Shown here: in pieces, positions 61,774 to 64,000 of the stretch
How positions within the stretch are numbered: the first letter of the stretch is position 1
Layout: each line of letters opens with the position of its first letter
NCBI GenBank assembly: GCA_947500775.1
Contig: CANMTD010000003.1
Coordinates: forward strand, 1 to 64,000
DNA from: an uncultured Paracoccaceae bacterium
GTDB taxonomy: Bacteria; Pseudomonadota; Alphaproteobacteria; Rhodobacterales; Rhodobacteraceae
Reading direction: 5' to 3'
DNA length: 64,000 nucleotides
Position numbers and translations under genes: made by a program
The notes under the pieces: generated by a model
The model's database searches: none
Told to the model about the DNA's origin: nothing
Seen by the model: only the letters and a program-made list of their open reading frames with translations

Positions 61774-64000
61774 TTACGACACCTCCGTGGTGTCGGACCC
61801 GGCCTTATCAAGGGCCAGGTGTGCCGCCGCCAGCCGTGCAACCGGTACGCGAAACGGCGAACATGATACGTAGTCAAACCCTGCCTGATGGCAAAAAGCA
61901 ATAGATTCGGGGTTGCCGCCGTGTTCACCACACAGTGAGACCACGACATTGGGCCGGGCGGCGCGCGCCCGTTCCGCCCCGATCAACAGCAATTCACCCA
62001 CGCCTTCGGTGTCCAGCATGTGAAACGGGTCCTCGGGATAGACGCCCTGTTTGACATAGGACCCCATGAACCGGCCCGCGTCATCGCGGCTAAGCCCATA
62101 GGTCATCTGGGTCAGGTCGTTGGTGCCGAAGCTAAGGAAAGCCGCGTGCTGGGTGATGTCGCCGGCGCGCAAGGCCGCGCGCGGGGTTTCCACCATCACC
62201 CCCAGCCGATAGTTGAAATCGGCGCCTTTTTCGGTGCGCACGGCGGCGGCCACCCCGTCGACACGGGTCTTGACCAGTTCGACCTCGCGCATGGCCGACA
62301 CCAGCGGGATCATGATTTCGGGCACCACCGGTTCGCCGTTGCGGCTGGCCTCGATCGTGGCCTCGAATATGGCGCGGGCCTGCATTTCATAGATTTCGGG
62401 CACGGTGATGCCCACGCGCACGCCGCGCAGACCCAGCATCGGGTTGAATTCGCTTAGCGCGTCAATCCGGCGGGTCACATCCGACATCGGCAGGTCCAGC
62501 GCCTCGGCCAGGGCGCGGATGCCCTGCCGGTCATGCGGCAGGAATTCATGCAGCGGCGGATCGAACAGGCGGATACAGACCGGTTGACCCTGCATGATTT
62601 CGAACAGGCGGGTGAAATCGGCGCGCTGCATCGGCAACAGCTGTTCCAGCGCGGCGCGGCGGTCGTCCGAGGCATCGGCGAAGATCATTTCGCGCATCAC
62701 CGTCAGACGGTCATCGTCAAAGAACATATGTTCGGTCCGGCACAGCCCGATACCATCGGCGCCAAAGCGGCGCGCCGTCTGGGCGTCAGCCGGGGTGTCG
62801 GCATTGGCGCGCACCCCCATATCACAGACCTTTTCCGCCCAGCCCAGCAGCGTGTGGAACGCATCATCCAGCGCGGGTTCCAGCATGTCGACCTCGCCCA
62901 CCAGCGCGGTGCCCGAACTGCCGTCGATGGTGATGATATCGCCTTCGCGGAAAACCCGGCCATCTTCGGACAGCAGAATGCCGTCGCGCCGTTTCAGGGT
63001 CATGCCCGACACGCCCACCACGCAGGGCACCCCCAGCCCGCGGGCGATCACCGCGGCGTGGCTGGTCACCCCGCCCCGTTCGGTCAACACCGCCGCCGCC
63101 GAATGCATGCCGCGAATATCCTCGGGCGAGGTTTCGCGCCGTACCAGAATACAAGGTTCCCCCCGCGCGGCGCTGGCCTGCGCCGCGGCCGAACCGAACA
63201 CGATGCGGCCGGTGGCGGCGCCCGGGCTGGCGGCGATGCCGCGGGCGAACACATCGCGTTTGCCGCGCGGATCGACCTGGCTGTGCAGCAATTCGGTCAT
63301 GGCGCGCGGTTCGATCCGCTGCAGCGCCTCGTTCTGGGGGATGATGCCTTCGCTGGCCAGCGCCACGGCGATGCGCACCGCCGCCCGCGACGACCGCACC
63401 ACCCGCACCGCATCCAGAATATGCAGCGTGCCGCCTTCGATGGTGAATTCGATCTCCATCTCTTCGCGCAGGCGTTCGCGGCAGACAGCCCCCCAATGGA
63501 TCAGATCCTGAAAGATGTCGGGGCAATGTTCCTCAAGCGAACGGCCCCGGGGGTCGCGCGTCAGATACAGCACGTTTTCGCTGTCCAGCAGCGCGGCGCG
63601 GCCCTGACTCTGGCTTAGATAGCGACCGGTGATCTGCGGCATGCCGGTGGTCGAATCGACGAACTGGATCACGCCCGAGCCGCTTTCGTCCGGGCCGACG
63701 CCCAATGCCATGGCCTGAACCACCAGCCCCAGCCCCGCATCGGCGGGCGCGCCTTTGGCCTGCCGCAGCAGACGGGCGGTCGTGCCTTCCCACGCGCGGG
63801 CCATCGAGCGCAGCACCTCGCCCAGCTGGCGCACCGGGTCCTGCGGAAACGGTTCGTCGGTTTCATCTTCATAGGCGCGGAACGCCTGGGCCAGAGTCTT
63901 GGCCGAATCGAACAGATCGGGGTCCAGCCGCGCCACATGGATCGAAAACACGCGCACAAATCGCATATACAGCCGGTCGGCGGCCTGTTTGCCCAGCCTT
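61774..64000 (-). CDS. ppdK: Pyruvate, phosphate dikinase, 5' end beyond the window
   Basis: Only the C-terminal 741 residues are in view; the frame stays open to base 64000, so the true start lies outside. ATG 63966 is internal. The phosphohistidine domain has ERGGVTSHAAVIARGLG with the catalytic His, and the PEP/pyruvate domain has LCRTEHMFF, the GTNDLTQMTYGLSRDD block and catalytic Cys in SLCGEHGGNPESIAF. The enzyme interconverts pyruvate + ATP + Pi and PEP + AMP + PPi, serving gluconeogenesis from organic acids. No partner regulatory gene is in view. Confidence 0.95.
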   Translation of the reverse strand, partial: RLGKQAADRLYMRFVRVFSIHVARLDPDLFDSAKTLAQAFRAYEDETDEPFPQDPVRQLGEVLRSMARAWEGTTARLLRQAKGAPADAGLGLVVQAMALGVGPDESGSGVIQFVDSTTGMPQITGRYLSQSQGRAALLDSENVLYLTRDPRGRSLEEHCPDIFQDLIHWGAVCRERLREEMEIEFTIEGGTLHILDAVRVVRSSRAAVRIAVALASEGIIPQNEALQRIEPRAMTELLHSQVDPRGKRDVFARGIAASPGAATGRIVFGSAAAQASAARGEPCILVRRETSPEDIRGMHSAAAVLTERGGVTSHAAVIARGLGVPCVVGVSGMTLKRRDGILLSEDGRVFREGDIITIDGSSGTALVGEVDMLEPALDDAFHTLLGWAEKVCDMGVRANADTPADAQTARRFGADGIGLCRTEHMFFDDDRLTVMREMIFADASDDRRAALEQLLPMQRADFTRLFEIMQGQPVCIRLFDPPLHEFLPHDRQGIRALAEALDLPMSDVTRRIDALSEFNPMLGLRGVRVGITVPEIYEMQARAIFEATIEASRNGEPVVPEIMIPLVSAMREVELVKTRVDGVAAAVRTEKGADFNYRLGVMVETPRAALRAGDITQHAAFLSFGTNDLTQMTYGLSRDDAGRFMGSYVKQGVYPEDPFHMLDTEGVGELLLIGAERARAARPNVVVSLCGEHGGNPESIAFCHQAGFDYVSCSPFRVPVARLAAAHLALDKAGSDTTEVS

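Overview
The window reads as a chromosomal segment of a high-GC alphaproteobacterium of the order Rhodobacterales, most likely the Roseobacter group. The argument rests on gene content. There is an smoEFGK-smoS-mtlK polyol operon of the type known from Rhodobacter. A carnitine dehydrogenase is fused to a thioesterase beside a DUF849 cleavage enzyme. carA has no carB next to it, DUF3572 is divergent from pleD, and folP, folB and glmM lie together. Coding density is high, and many neighbouring genes share ATGA, GTGA or TTGA start/stop overlaps.

Layout. 0.3-8.0 kb: an H-NOX-like protein with an HNOBA-GGDEF cyclase, a DUF4153 membrane protein, a non-pyrrolysine MttB-family methyltransferase, a HAD phosphatase, DUF3572 and PleD. 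8.0-14.3 kb: an ECF sigma factor, a putative anti-sigma factor and a metal-sensor-like protein, then an EF-hand protein, DUF983, NUDIX, a drug/metabolite-type transporter, a fatty acid desaturase with DUF2061, and an XRE regulator. 14.3-18.3 kb: a carnitine catabolic operon (cleavage enzyme, lipocalin-like lipoprotein, dehydrogenase-thioesterase) and an aldo/keto reductase. 18.4-25.6 kb: YceI, an MFS transporter, metG, enoyl-CoA hydratase, class III aminotransferase, a second DUF849 enzyme and a flavin reductase. 25.6-29.4 kb: tRNA-Leu(GAG), a peptidoglycan-binding-domain protein, lipB and two unidentified exported proteins. 29.4-37.6 kb: the polyol operon with its SorC regulator and a HAD phosphatase.

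37.8-38.8 kb is a short lower-GC HxlR/VOC pair. ctaD and DUF2244 follow. 41.4-45.2 kb is an accessory island holding a DUF4238 protein and an unusual asparagine-synthase-like protein, bordered by hairpin repeats. 45.2-64.0 kb returns to core genes: a 47-residue membrane protein, yqeY, carA, an MshEN-glycosyltransferase, a GntR regulator, a pyrimidine 5'-nucleotidase, a UbiH-type monooxygenase, a class V aminotransferase, two lrp genes divergent from ilvC, a transporter, a DoxX-like protein, glmM, folP, folB, a cell-wall hydrolase and a 5'-truncated ppdK.

How the parts connect. Cyclic di-GMP recurs: two diguanylate cyclases with intact GGDEF/GGEEF and inhibitory sites lie at one end. Near 47.4 kb a processive glycosyltransferase carries a near-consensus MshEN c-di-GMP-binding domain, and a perfect TTAA-N7-TTAAC (CtrA-type) box stands upstream. 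The polyol operon has a readable promoter with palindromes inside and just downstream of it. A GC-rich hairpin repeat family occurs at four intergenic places. No CRISPR array, transposase, phage gene or clearly new multi-gene system was found. The best leads are the degenerate H-NOX/cyclase pair, the CtrA-box/MshEN-glycosyltransferase, the asparagine-synthase-like island and the hairpin repeats.
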